From Bacteroidota bacterium (lineage in GTDB: Bacteria; Bacteroidota; Bacteroidia; Bacteroidales; Porphyromonadaceae), in NCBI GenBank assembly GCA_023388555.1, contig JAEWGA010000028.1:1-23991 (forward strand): a stretch of 23,991 nt of DNA, written 5' to 3'. Positions within the stretch are counted from its first letter, which is position 1; each line of letters starts with the position of its first letter. The translations under genes were made by a program, and so were the position numbers. The notes beneath the pieces were generated by a model. That model saw nothing but the letters and a program-made list of their open reading frames with translations. It was not told where the DNA came from and searched no databases. This document shows positions 1 through 8,593 of this stretch, piece after piece.

Positions 1-1220
1 GAGTGGCTCGTGCATTGGCTATTGCATTACTCCGGGAGGATAAGCAGTTCCTTGAGCAATACCAAAACAGCCCAACGGCCGATATTCAAGCATTCGCAAA
101 AGCAGCCCTTTCCCTGCTGGAAGCTACCCCCCCCTCAACACTGCATTTAAACCAATCAGGCACTGCACTCCGACTTCTCACCGCTATTTCGGCTCTAACC
201 ACCAAACACACCGTACGCCTAACAGGCAACGAGCAATTGCTACAACGGCCAGTAGCGCCTTTAGTTACTGCACTCCAACGTTTAGGTGCTTGCATAAGCT
301 ACGAAGGGCGTGAGGGCTTTTGCCCGCTGATAATCCGCCCCAGCAAAATGGTAAGCGGTAGCATAAACGCACAAGGCTGGGAAAGTTCCCAATACATAAC
401 CGCCTTACTACTAATAGCCCCCTTACTGCCCCACGGGATACAACTGAGGCTTGCCCCCGATGCTCCCTCTGCGCCTTACATCAAACTCACCGTGGCAATG
501 ATGCAAGAGGCGGGAGCCAATGTAACCACAACAGACGAGGAAATACGGATTGCTCCAGCACCGTACGTTTGCACACCCAAAGCCACTTATGGCGACTGGG
601 GGTGTGCCAGCTATTGGATTGGACTACAGAACCTTTGCCCCCAGCTACAACAGCTACGTATAAAAGGCTTATCCGATGACCCTTACCAGCCCGATGCACA
701 CATTGTAAACCTTTTGCCCGGAATTGTTTGTACCCCAAGCGTATGGCATAGCCCCAACTGTTCCGAGCTAACAGAAGGACTGCTCTTTACACAAGCATTA
801 CCCCGAAAGCCGTTACCTGATAGCATCGACTTAAAGGGTACCCCAGACCTGTTCCCTTTGTTAGCTGTTTGCTACTGCGTACGCAGGCAAGCTGTTACCT
901 TAGCAGGGTTAACCCACCTGAGCGTTAAGGAGAGCAACCGCCCCTTAGTTATGCTGGACGTGTTGCAGCGGTTAGGCTACCAAGGGATAACCTACCATGA
1001 GGGTACGTGGCATTATAATGGCTCCGCACCCCAGTTGCCTGCCCAGCCGCAAATCCTTATCCCCTGTGCCGATGACCACCGAATAGCCATGTCCGCTGCC
1101 ATTGCTGCCGCTGCATTAGGCATTACAATAAACCTTTCTCACCCCCACTGTGTACAAAAGAGTTACCCCAACTTTTGGCTCTATTTTAACCAGGTAGCTC
1201 CCAACAGCGTTGTCAGCTAA
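1..1220 (+). CDS. aroA: 3-phosphoshikimate 1-carboxyvinyltransferase (EPSP synthase), 5' end missing
   Basis: This enzyme transfers enolpyruvyl from PEP to shikimate-3-phosphate, the sixth step of the cytoplasmic shikimate pathway. The reading frame is open from base 3 and ends with TAA at 1218-1220. The GTG at base 3 is probably an internal Val codon, because the residues after it match the helix that follows the N-terminal substrate-binding Lys-Ser motif, so roughly the first 20-25 residues lie outside the window. Counting from that GTG, family landmarks are NQSGTALR (50-57, the NAGTAxR motif), ESSQYITALL (127-136, SSQxxSALL), PDLFP with the catalytic Asp at 282, KESNR (309-313, the KESDR motif with the catalytic Glu), DDHRIAM (357-363) and QKSYP (385-389). 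All key residues are present and about 405 residues remain, so the gene looks functional. It is the only gene on the + strand and is convergent with the gene to its right. Confidence 0.95.
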   Translation, partial: VARALAIALLREDKQFLEQYQNSPTADIQAFAKAALSLLEATPPSTLHLNQSGTALRLLTAISALTTKHTVRLTGNEQLLQRPVAPLVTALQRLGACISYEGREGFCPLIIRPSKMVSGSINAQGWESSQYITALLLIAPLLPHGIQLRLAPDAPSAPYIKLTVAMMQEAGANVTTTDEEIRIAPAPYVCTPKATYGDWGCASYWIGLQNLCPQLQQLRIKGLSDDPYQPDAHIVNLLPGIVCTPSVWHSPNCSELTEGLLFTQALPRKPLPDSIDLKGTPDLFPLLAVCYCVRRQAVTLAGLTHLSVKESNRPLVMLDVLQRLGYQGITYHEGTWHYNGSAPQLPAQPQILIPCADDHRIAMSAAIAAAALGITINLSHPHCVQKSYPNFWLYFNQVAPNSVVS

Positions 1221-1277
1221 ACCATTACCACAAGGCTATAACATTATAATATTGTTGCCCTCCTATTATAAATAGGT

Positions 1278-1313
1278 AGCCCCCCGAAGGTTAAATCTCC
1301 GGGGGGCTTTTTT
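1278..1313 (+). terminator. Rho-independent terminator after aroA
   Basis: Perfect 9-base arms AGCCCCCCG (1278-1286) and CGGGGGGCT (1300-1308) enclose a 13-base loop and run into T7 on the + strand. It starts about 58 bases after the aroA stop. There is no matching A-run on the left side, so it serves aroA rather than the convergent minus-strand operon. Confidence 0.9.
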
Positions 1314-1363
1314 GCAAAGATCGCCCCTATCTTTGCGCGTTCGGAAGCCGTAGCTACCTCACG

Positions 1364-2698
1364 TTATCTGCCATACAGGTACAATTCCGCCAAAACCAAG
1401 TGCGACGACCCGCTCCTGTTGGATTGTAGCTCTATGCGCAAGAACTTATAGGGTTGGTCAAATGCCAGGTCCTGCATTCCGTAGGTTGTTCCGCCAAGCC
1501 CTACTTGTACAAAGCTGATAGTGCCAGCCTCTTTCCAGTCCGAACCATCGGCACTAACCAGTATCCTCAGTTTGTTAGGATCGGCCTGAGGGTTATTATG
1601 ACGCCCCTTATACCCCATATTAAACTGCTGAATAGGCTCTTTTAGGTTCACCTGAATGTAGGGAAGGCCTTGGACTGCTTTGCTCCATGTACTATGGAAG
1701 AAGGTTTGTGGGTTGTTGTCCACTGCACCGGCCAAAGGTCCTTCACTGGGCTCTTGCTGGTTGGTGGATAGCATGTCGGCCGTTAGTTTAATTTGTTGTG
1801 CCGGGTCGGCATGGAACAACGAAATGGCGGCCTTTTCGGGCTTTATCTTCATAAAGTCCAACGAGGTGGAAGCCAACTTCAAGGATATAAGGCCCGAGGT
1901 GCACAACATACCGTTTTTGTTTACCGTTAATTTAACTGGGGCGGACTGGTTGTCTCCTTCGTCGAAGGTTGTTTTACCATCTTTTTCCAACGACAGTAGG
2001 TTTAGCGGTATTGATGTTTGTTCCGGGTCGATACTTATAGTGGCATCGAAACTCCAGGTACTATCAAAGGGCAACAATAGCCTAACGGTAGCCTCTCCGG
2101 CCTCTTTGTTGTTAATGGTTATTGTTTGTTGCAAGGAGGCGGTAGCGAACCCAATTTCTGGGGTGCGCAGATCTGGGGTTAAAAGCACCAGGCTCTTGTC
2201 GGCATTCACCGAGTCCGCAGCACTTACCAACCTAATAGGTAGCACGTAGTTTTTGCTTTTATCGGCTTTTATCAGTTCATCTATCTCGTTGGTTTTGAAT
2301 GTGATGCTCTTGGTTAGCGAGGTGGTTTGGGAGTCAAACTCCACCTCGGGGCTTTCCACCGAGTATACATTGGACGGCAGTAGCGTTAGGTTGGTGCCTG
2401 TGTTGGCTGCGTATGTAATGAGGTCCGACTCGTCCAATACCTCCAGTTTGGCCTTGGCCGTTCTTTGGGGCATTGTTCCGCCCTTTAGCACGGTCACCGT
2501 AAAGCTGCCATCTTTTCCTGTGCGGTATAATGGCACTTGGGTAACACTGCTTTGTTTTAACGAGAGTATTGTGTTGTACTCGGCTGGGATTTCGCTGGCT
2601 ATTTTCCCCTTAAAGCAGGAGGTGAAAAGTAGCGTAAGGGTAATTCCCGTTGCACACACAAGTTGGTGATGTTTGTTCATAACGATATTGTTAGTCAT
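1364..2698 (-). CDS. Surface lipoprotein with DUF1735-like domain and C-terminal F5/8 type C domain
   Basis: A putative cell-surface glycan-binding lipoprotein, the third gene of the SusC/SusD operon. A signal peptide ends in a lipobox LFTSC, with the acylated Cys at residue 28. Residues about 43-175 resemble DUF1735 (BT_3987-type N-terminal domain); residues about 186-295 look like a further beta-sandwich. Residues about 308-444 match an F5/8 type C (discoidin) domain, with the pattern DNNPQTFFHSTW, PYIQVNL, LRILVSADGSDWKEAGT and FLRIELQ. Such domains often bind carbohydrate, so a role in handing ligand to SusCD is inferred. No catalytic domain is visible. The start ATG lies 9 bases after the susD stop, so the two are probably co-transcribed; an alternative ATG at residue 7 (2680) also leaves a good signal peptide. 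Confidence 0.85.
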   Translation of the reverse strand: MTNNIVMNKHHQLVCATGITLTLLFTSCFKGKIASEIPAEYNTILSLKQSSVTQVPLYRTGKDGSFTVTVLKGGTMPQRTAKAKLEVLDESDLITYAANTGTNLTLLPSNVYSVESPEVEFDSQTTSLTKSITFKTNEIDELIKADKSKNYVLPIRLVSAADSVNADKSLVLLTPDLRTPEIGFATASLQQTITINNKEAGEATVRLLLPFDSTWSFDATISIDPEQTSIPLNLLSLEKDGKTTFDEGDNQSAPVKLTVNKNGMLCTSGLISLKLASTSLDFMKIKPEKAAISLFHADPAQQIKLTADMLSTNQQEPSEGPLAGAVDNNPQTFFHSTWSKAVQGLPYIQVNLKEPIQQFNMGYKGRHNNPQADPNKLRILVSADGSDWKEAGTISFVQVGLGGTTYGMQDLAFDQPYKFLRIELQSNRSGSSHLVLAELYLYGR

Positions 2699-2707
2699 AG
2701 TAACACA

Positions 2708-4633
2708 TTAGTTATACCCTGGTGCTTGTACAAGGTTAGGGTTCTTGTAATCCTCAATATTAAACACTGGCACCAAATACATACGTGTGGCCCACTTATA
2801 GGGTATCTGCTTTAGTACTATTGGGGTGTTAAGGGTTTCGAAGGAAGGGTTTAACACCAAGGCATTTAACCCCATACGCTTACCTGCTCCCATGGTTTGG
2901 GGGGCTATCATCCAGCGGCGTATGTCGTAGTAGCGGTGCCCTTCTCCCCAAAGCTCTATAAAGCGTTCGTTACGCACCCAATCCATAATGCTTTTGCTAC
3001 CAACGTCGGCAGTGGTAAGGTTTGGCACGCCGGCACGCTCACGTATTACGTTTAGGTTTTTAATAGCCTCGGCAGTTTTGTTTTGTGCTGCCTGTGCTTC
3101 GGCAAGGTTAAGGTAAAGCTCGGCCAACCTAATGAGTGGGCGTGGTTTGGCAGCTCGGTTACCGCCTCCATTAACGTAATAGGTTAAGTTGGGCTGGATA
3201 AACTTTTGTGCAAAGTAGCCCGTAACGTTATTGTCGCGGTTGTAACGGTCGGGGTTATAACCTTGTCCGGTTTCGCCACCATCACGCAAGTTAATGCGGA
3301 GGGGAACACCATTTTTCAGGGTAACAGAGAAGTCGCCATCGTCAAAGGCGAGCCAGGCGTAAAAGCGTGGTTCGCGGTCCACATTCAGCTTAATGATGTT
3401 GGGGCGGCCAGGTACATTGGCGCGGGTATACCATTCGGACTCGGGTGCAAATGCGGGGTCCTCCTTGGGTTGCTTCCCATTTTTGGTGTAGAAGTAGGAC
3501 ACCGTTGTGTTCAGCAATGGGCTAACACCGCTGTACCCACTACGGATGTTCCCGTTATTTTGCTTTAGTATACCGTGGGGAATGCAACCATCTACAATAT
3601 TCCCTTGTGCAGCTAACCCCCAAATAATCTCGGTATTACCTTCGTTCACCCTGGTGTTTAAGGCGTAACGTAGCATCATTACCTTTTTCAGGAACTTTTC
3701 TCCTTCGGGGGTGTTGGCATCTACGTTAGGTACAAAAGGTAACTTCAGTTTTTCACGGGTATATGCCTCTTCATCGTTGTACAGTTTGTAGCCGTTGGCA
3801 AGGGCAAAGTCCAGCGCCTCTTGGCATGCTTTTTCGGCCACTTCCCACTTTTGAGGGTCGTAGGTGTGGCTCACTAACTCTTTGCCGTAGCCTGGTGTTT
3901 CCCATTTTTGGTTTCTCCATTCGGGGTACGGGAAGCTCCCGTTCCATAGCGGGGAAGCAGCATATACCAAAAGACGGGCTTTCAGCGCTTTAGCCATTAC
4001 CGAGGTAGGTAGCCCCCAGTTTTCGTTGGCTCGGTTAGCGGGTAGTACTTCGGCCACGCGGTCCAGGGTGTCGCAAATCCACTTGGTTACGTAGTCGAAG
4101 TGGGAACGTCCAGGGTAGGTATTAGCATCGGCGTTGCTTTCTATTAGCTCGCTGTTAATAGGGCATGGGCCGTACAAGGTAAGGACGCGCATGTGGTAGT
4201 AAGCTATAATAAAGTCGGCACACGCTTCAAAGTCTTTGCGTTGCTCCTCGGTTATCTCTTGTGCCTCGGGCAGCTTTTTCTTAAACAGCAGTGCCTGACC
4301 TATGAAGGCATAGGTAGTACCCCATCGCCACTCCACCAATGCGGGGGGAGTATCCAGGTCCGACACCTTCTTGTGGAATGCCTCGTTCCATAGGTGAGGC
4401 AAGGTGAACTCGTCGGCTGCGGACTCTGTGGTGCTGTAGTTTATGGGGTTAAAGCACCCTCCAAAGCAGGAGTACAGGAAGCTGCGTGTGTTGTCGTAAT
4501 TCTTTACCGCATCTTTAAGTTTAGCTTGTTCGGGCGGTACTACATCCAAGTAGTTACAAGCAGGAAGTGCCAAGAGGAGTAGCCCCAAGGAGCACCCCGC
4601 TATTGTACGAATTAGATTCTTATGTTTTTTCAT
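2708..4633 (-). CDS. SusD/RagB family nutrient-binding outer-membrane lipoprotein
   Basis: SusD-like proteins sit as a lid on a SusC TonB-dependent channel at the cell surface and capture the ligand. The N-terminus is a lipoprotein signal with lipobox LPAC (Cys about residue 26), followed by NYLDVVPPEQ, typical of the family. The helical TPR-like core is recognisable from WRWGTTYAFIGQALLF, KALKARLLVYAASPLWNG and, near the end, PLIRLAELYLNLAEAQ and NERFIELWGEGHRYYDIRRW, which are SusD/RagB signatures. At about 641 residues it is a little longer than many SusDs. The ATG at 4631-4633 (MKKHKN) is chosen over an in-frame TTG at 4642, which lies only 6 bases after the susC stop and gives a less typical N-terminus. 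It lies between susC and the DUF1735 lipoprotein gene. The substrate cannot be told from the sequence. Confidence 0.93.
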   Translation of the reverse strand: MKKHKNLIRTIAGCSLGLLLLALPACNYLDVVPPEQAKLKDAVKNYDNTRSFLYSCFGGCFNPINYSTTESAADEFTLPHLWNEAFHKKVSDLDTPPALVEWRWGTTYAFIGQALLFKKKLPEAQEITEEQRKDFEACADFIIAYYHMRVLTLYGPCPINSELIESNADANTYPGRSHFDYVTKWICDTLDRVAEVLPANRANENWGLPTSVMAKALKARLLVYAASPLWNGSFPYPEWRNQKWETPGYGKELVSHTYDPQKWEVAEKACQEALDFALANGYKLYNDEEAYTREKLKLPFVPNVDANTPEGEKFLKKVMMLRYALNTRVNEGNTEIIWGLAAQGNIVDGCIPHGILKQNNGNIRSGYSGVSPLLNTTVSYFYTKNGKQPKEDPAFAPESEWYTRANVPGRPNIIKLNVDREPRFYAWLAFDDGDFSVTLKNGVPLRINLRDGGETGQGYNPDRYNRDNNVTGYFAQKFIQPNLTYYVNGGGNRAAKPRPLIRLAELYLNLAEAQAAQNKTAEAIKNLNVIRERAGVPNLTTADVGSKSIMDWVRNERFIELWGEGHRYYDIRRWMIAPQTMGAGKRMGLNALVLNPSFETLNTPIVLKQIPYKWATRMYLVPVFNIEDYKNPNLVQAPGYN

Positions 4634-4648
4634 TGTTAGCAAGGGGCA

Positions 4649-7600
4649 TCAAAAGGTGAGTTGAAGACCTACGTTAAGGATTCTTTGTAGCGGATAGCTG
4701 TTCCAGTTTAGCTCGGGGTCCCAATCCTTAAACGGACTAAAAACAAACAGGTTGTTGGCACTAAAGTAGGCACGTCCGTACTTAAAGGTATAACCCAGCT
4801 CCAAGGATTTGAACCGTACAAAGCTACCATCGCGCAACCAGTAGGTGCTGGCTTGGGCGTTGTTGTTGGTATCGGAAGTTTGCAAGCCCAAACGTGGGTA
4901 GGTTGCATTAGGGTTGGGGTTAGCCTCCGTCCAGCGGTTATTGGCTATCATGGTGAATACGTTGTTATCGGTTTGGCCAAAAGGATTCATTAAGCCTGTC
5001 GTGATAGAACGCATAGCCGAGCCATTGAAGAATACGCTTAGGTCGAATGCTTTATACTGCATACTGGCACCAAAACCAAACTGTATACGTGGTGTAGTGC
5101 CGTAAGGGGATATCATAACGCGGTCCTCGTTGGTAATTACACCGTCGCCATTAATATCGCGGTACTTAATATCGCCGGGCAAAGGGTTACTGCCAAAAGC
5201 TGTTTGGTCCGGACTATTCTTTACCTCCTCCATGGACGAGAATAACCCTTCGGCAACAAGCCCTTCGGAACGGCTTAGGGGCTTACCAGTACGCGCTTGC
5301 CAGGGGTATTTGTAAATGGGGTCATCGATATCCACAATCTTGTTTTCGGTGTAAGTGAAGTTACCCCGTATATCCATCGAGAGGTCTTGGGTTATTCGGC
5401 GGTTGTAGTTTGCACTCAGCTCCCACCCCCAGTTATTTACTTTCCCTTTGTTGGCCCATGGTTTAGCACTATCGTAGCCTAACGATTGGGGGAAAGCTTC
5501 GCGGTGTAGCAGGATGTTGTAACGGCGGTCGAAGAAGTACTCGGCTGTAATGTTAAGGGCGCGGAACAACTCCATATCCACCCCAACATTAAACTTCTTA
5601 ACGCGTTCCCAGCTCGCATCTTCTACTGCGTAAAAGTCCACTAACGGCCCACGGCGTGTTACGTCTAAGTTCTCGCCCGTGGTAAATCCGCGGTCCTGGC
5701 TGTTCAACGTAACGCGGTCGATGTACAAGTAGTGGCCTGCACCGGTACCTGTTTCATCGCTACCAATAAGCCCGTAAGAGCTACGTAGCTTCAGGAAGCT
5801 AACATAGTCCGTCAGGGGTTCAAAGAACTTTTCTTCGCTGATGGCCCATCCTACGGATAAAGCCGGGAAAAATTCAAACCTCCGGTCCTTTGCTAACCGC
5901 TCGGTGCCAGTATAACCAAAGTTAAGCTCGGCAAAGTAACGGTTAAAGTAGTTGTACATAAACCGGCCCGAGAAGCCTTGGTTACGGTGCGGTAGAACGT
6001 TATCCTTAAACTCGCGTTGCATGTACAACAGCATACCATTTAGGGTGTGGTTGCCAAACTTGCGGTTGTAGTCCAATGTCCCTTGCAGGAAGAAGGTACG
6101 GTTGCCCTGCTTAACTATATCGCTTTGGGCTATATAGTCGGTCCCCGATGTCCCTAACCGTTGTAGCTCATACGTTTTGGTTTCGGGGTTGTAGGAGCCT
6201 TCTTTAATACGGTACAAGTAGGGCTGTATGGAGCGAGTGTAATACTGTTGCGACCAGTTTTTGAAGTTTACCAACAACGTGGCCGATAATCCTGGGGTAA
6301 GGAAATCCAACCCTTGGCTTAGCTTAAGGGAGGTGTTAATGGTGTTTTCCTGAGTTTCCTTAAAGGTGTTGAGTAGGGTGGCGTAGGGGTTGGTACGGTA
6401 GTTTTCTCCCGATATTACCGAGCTACCAAAGCGGATATGGGTATCGCCCTCTTGAGCTGGGAAGGTAACGGGGAAGTTAATAGGGTTGTTCCCGCTTAGT
6501 ACCTGGTTAAAGAGGTCCGAAACATTGTAGTTACCCCCTTGTTTGTTACGTATTTGGGCATTCATACGTAAATCCACCTTAGTTGTAGGCGTAAGGTTGT
6601 AGGAGATGTTGTTTTGGAAGTTGTAACCCCAGTTGTTGATGTTGTTATCCCACGAGTGAACTTTGTTGGACTTAAGGATACCGCTATCGTGGTTCGCCTG
6701 CAAACTCATATAATAAGTAGCCTTAGAGCCTCCACCTTGTATGTTTAGGTTGGCACGTTGCGACATACTCATTTTCCGGAATAATACATCTTGCCAATTA
6801 ACATTGGGGTAGCGGATGGGGTCGATACCGCTGCGGGTAGCATCTATCCTCTCTTGGGTGTACCGAGGGGTTGCATGGGGGTTACGCGATAGTAACGCCT
6901 CGTTATAAAGCTCCATCCAGGTAGCGCCATCCACAAACTGGGGAAAGTTTTGGGGTATGTTAAAAGAGTTTTCTACCGTAACATTAACCTTGGTGCGCTC
7001 GTTTGTATTTCCGGCTTTGGTTTTAACAATCATAACGCCGTTAGCTCCCCGAGAACCGTAGATGGCCGTTGCCGAGGCATCTTTGAGGATAGAGAAACTC
7101 TCGATAGTTTCGGCCGGGATGTTGTTAAGGTCCGCCGCGGATATCTCCACGTCGTCCAGCATAATTAAAGGTGTTGCACGCCCGCCAAAAGTACTTATAC
7201 CACGAATATAGAACTCCGATGGCGACCCCGGAGCACCGCTATTGGTCATGGAGATAACCCCCGCTAATTGTCCCGCAAAGGCTGTTGTTAAGGAGGTTGA
7301 GGGCACTTTTAATAGCCCTCCTTTCACACTGGTTATAGCACCCGTAATGCTCACTTTCTTTTGGGTACCAGCACCAATAACCACCACTTCGTCCATCACC
7401 GTTGCATCTTCTTGCAACTTTACTATAAGCTCTTTTTGTGTCCCAACAGTAATACGAGTGGTTTTATATCCTATACAGGATACGGCAATGTGTTGCCCAG
7501 GCTTTAGGTTTTGGAGCACAAAAGCACCATTGGTGTTGGTTGTGGTGCCATTGGATGGCTCTTCTTCAACACGCACAGTGGCACCTATAATAGGCTCGCC

Positions 7601-7792
7601 CTTAGCATCCAGGACTTTTCCTTTTAGCGTTTTGTGTTGTACATCTTGGGTCTGCAAAGTGGTTTTTTCGCCTCCTACACTGGCTAATACCATAGTTGTA
7701 GGAAACAATGCTAACGAGACCGCCAATGCAATTTTGTAGCAATACTTCCCTGGGGGGGCATAAAATTGCGATAGGGAGTGTTTTTGTTGCAT
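4649..7792 (-). CDS. SusC/RagA family TonB-linked outer-membrane transporter
   Basis: A 22-strand outer-membrane barrel that imports ligand captured by SusD, powered by TonB. Domains in order: signal peptide (about 1-38); CarboxypepD_reg-like domain (about 54-128, GKVLDAKGEPIIGATV onwards); TonB box DEVVVIGAG (134-142); plug domain (about 147-260) ending in the SusC signature with SILKDASATAIYGSRGANG; then the barrel, ending in an aromatic residue (LQLTF). At 1047 residues it has the normal family length. There is no STN domain before the carboxypeptidase-like domain, and no ECF sigma or anti-sigma gene next to it, so trans-envelope signalling through this SusC is unlikely. It is the first gene of a three-gene operon, with susD starting 15 bases after its stop. 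A -7 element TATCTTTG lies about 90 bases upstream. Confidence 0.95.
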   Translation of the reverse strand: MQQKHSLSQFYAPPGKYCYKIALAVSLALFPTTMVLASVGGEKTTLQTQDVQHKTLKGKVLDAKGEPIIGATVRVEEEPSNGTTTNTNGAFVLQNLKPGQHIAVSCIGYKTTRITVGTQKELIVKLQEDATVMDEVVVIGAGTQKKVSITGAITSVKGGLLKVPSTSLTTAFAGQLAGVISMTNSGAPGSPSEFYIRGISTFGGRATPLIMLDDVEISAADLNNIPAETIESFSILKDASATAIYGSRGANGVMIVKTKAGNTNERTKVNVTVENSFNIPQNFPQFVDGATWMELYNEALLSRNPHATPRYTQERIDATRSGIDPIRYPNVNWQDVLFRKMSMSQRANLNIQGGGSKATYYMSLQANHDSGILKSNKVHSWDNNINNWGYNFQNNISYNLTPTTKVDLRMNAQIRNKQGGNYNVSDLFNQVLSGNNPINFPVTFPAQEGDTHIRFGSSVISGENYRTNPYATLLNTFKETQENTINTSLKLSQGLDFLTPGLSATLLVNFKNWSQQYYTRSIQPYLYRIKEGSYNPETKTYELQRLGTSGTDYIAQSDIVKQGNRTFFLQGTLDYNRKFGNHTLNGMLLYMQREFKDNVLPHRNQGFSGRFMYNYFNRYFAELNFGYTGTERLAKDRRFEFFPALSVGWAISEEKFFEPLTDYVSFLKLRSSYGLIGSDETGTGAGHYLYIDRVTLNSQDRGFTTGENLDVTRRGPLVDFYAVEDASWERVKKFNVGVDMELFRALNITAEYFFDRRYNILLHREAFPQSLGYDSAKPWANKGKVNNWGWELSANYNRRITQDLSMDIRGNFTYTENKIVDIDDPIYKYPWQARTGKPLSRSEGLVAEGLFSSMEEVKNSPDQTAFGSNPLPGDIKYRDINGDGVITNEDRVMISPYGTTPRIQFGFGASMQYKAFDLSVFFNGSAMRSITTGLMNPFGQTDNNVFTMIANNRWTEANPNPNATYPRLGLQTSDTNNNAQASTYWLRDGSFVRFKSLELGYTFKYGRAYFSANNLFVFSPFKDWDPELNWNSYPLQRILNVGLQLTF

Positions 7793-7880
7793 TTGTTAGG
7801 TTTTGATAGAGTTAATATTAGTCCTTGGTTTTTCATAGAAGTTGATTACCTCAAGCTTCATTCGCAAGGGAAATGTTCGC

Positions 7881-7888
7881 CAAAGATA
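7881..7888 (-). promoter_or_regulatory. Bacteroidetes -7 element of the susC operon promoter
   Basis: The minus strand reads TATCTTTG, a full match to the Bacteroidetes -7 consensus TAnnTTTG. No good -33 TTTG is found at the usual spacing; the nearest TTTG is 24 bases upstream. This places transcription start near 7873 and a leader of about 80 bases. Confidence 0.55.
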
Positions 7889-8056
7889 TTAATCATCAAC
7901 TATACAGCATAGCAAAATAAGTCTTATTAAAAAAAAAAAACAGTTGGTGGCCTCTTGTTGCTCTTGTAGTGTGTTTGTAATCAGTTGGTTACATATTTGT
8001 GTGTAAGAAAATGATACAAATGGGTGTTGTGTGAATAACATTAAATGGAGAGTATG

Positions 8057-8411
8057 TTACTGTGTTAACCAGTTGCCCGAATCAAAACTCTGGGCATCTT
8101 TCTCTTGTTCTCCCCTTTGCATTGGTTGGTTACTATTTACTCCAATCTCGGTTTTTAGGGGCTTGGGGACGGGCAAAATTTGGGATGGAAAATGGAACAA
8201 AACTTTGCCACAAGTGCTGCTTTCGTCTTGGTCTTGGCGGCTTCCAGTTTCTCCAACTTGATTTCTTTCCGTACTCCGTCAAGTTGTTGCTCCGCTTGTT
8301 GTTCGGTCTGCAACTGCCGCACGTTGGCTTCAAGTTCTCCAATTTCTCACCTAATGATGGTTTCAATTGTTTTTCTGATTTCCACTTTTAGTCCCACTCA
8401 AATAATTTCAT
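8057..8411 (-). pseudogene. Decayed coiled-coil gene, possibly the tail of a mobilization (Mob/Pre-type) protein
   Basis: On the minus strand, bases 8346-8203 read as an uninterrupted, strongly heptad-like segment that includes RQLQTEQQAEQQLDGVRKEI and KLEAAKTKTKAALVAK. It is charged and rich in Gln and Glu, unlike random translation. Just upstream is an in-frame TGA (8347-8349); before that the frame gives KVEIRKTIETIIR, and a shift near 8390 joins it to an ATG at 8411 (MKLFEWD). After the coiled coil a shift of frame near 8200 opens a second coding-like stretch ending DAQSFDSGNWLTQ and TAA at 8057-8059. With one stop and two shifts it cannot make one protein. From memory the coiled coil resembles C-terminal tails of Bacteroidales plasmid/transposon mobilization proteins; this match was not tested. 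The remains of a small chromosomal gene are the alternative. Confidence 0.5.
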
Positions 8412-8486
8412 GTTATGTTGTTTTGTTCCTTTACCAGAAGGAAGTTATACTTGAATTTTTCCTATAAGTATCCTTGGGATAAGAGC

Positions 8487-8531
8487 AAAAAAAAAAGGCG
8501 CACCAAAACATAAGTTTAGTGCGCCTTTTTT
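8487..8531 (-). terminator. Terminator of the NlpE-like lipoprotein gene
   Basis: Perfect arms GGCGCAC (8497-8503) and GTGCGCC (8519-8525) are flanked by A10 on the left and T6 on the right, so the minus-strand transcript ends in a long U-run. It lies about 63 bases after the lipoprotein stop. The shape is bidirectional. Confidence 0.9.
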
Positions 8532-8593
8532 ATGAAAAATCTGCGAGAGCTATTGCCTTAAGGGGATAGCTCGGGAAGATGTTTTCTGTTTTC

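Larger units (their letters stand above)
7793..8593. other. Long intergenic region: susC leader and promoter, A-tract, gene relic, terminator
   Basis: About 800 bases without an intact gene. From left to right it holds the susC leader and promoter (to about 7890), an A12 tract at 7929-7940, two copies of CAGTTGGT (7941-7948 and 7982-7989), a decayed minus-strand coding remnant (8057-8411) and the terminator of the upstream lipoprotein gene (8487-8531). I see no RNA gene in it. The several overlapping short + strand ORFs at 8031-8467 are antisense to the remnant. Confidence 0.7.

Noticed and set aside
3..5. GTG as the start codon of aroA
   Set aside because: The N-terminal PEP/shikimate-3-phosphate-binding Lys-Ser segment is missing and the protein matches the family from its first residues, so the gene continues beyond the left edge.
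1680..2669. Long + strand reading frames opposite the DUF1735 lipoprotein gene
   Set aside because: They lack family features and mirror a well-supported minus-strand gene; open antisense frames are expected with this codon use.
4634..4642. TTG start for susD at 4642
   Set aside because: The ATG at 4633 gives a standard lipoprotein signal and better spacing after the susC stop.
7929..7940. A12 tract as a terminator or repeat element
   Set aside because: No stem accompanies it; it is at most a DNA-bending tract upstream of susC.
8031..8467. Overlapping + strand small ORFs in the susC upstream region
   Set aside because: Their Ser/Cys/Leu-rich text is the reverse complement of a Gln/Glu/Lys-rich coiled coil on the minus strand, which has the real coding character.
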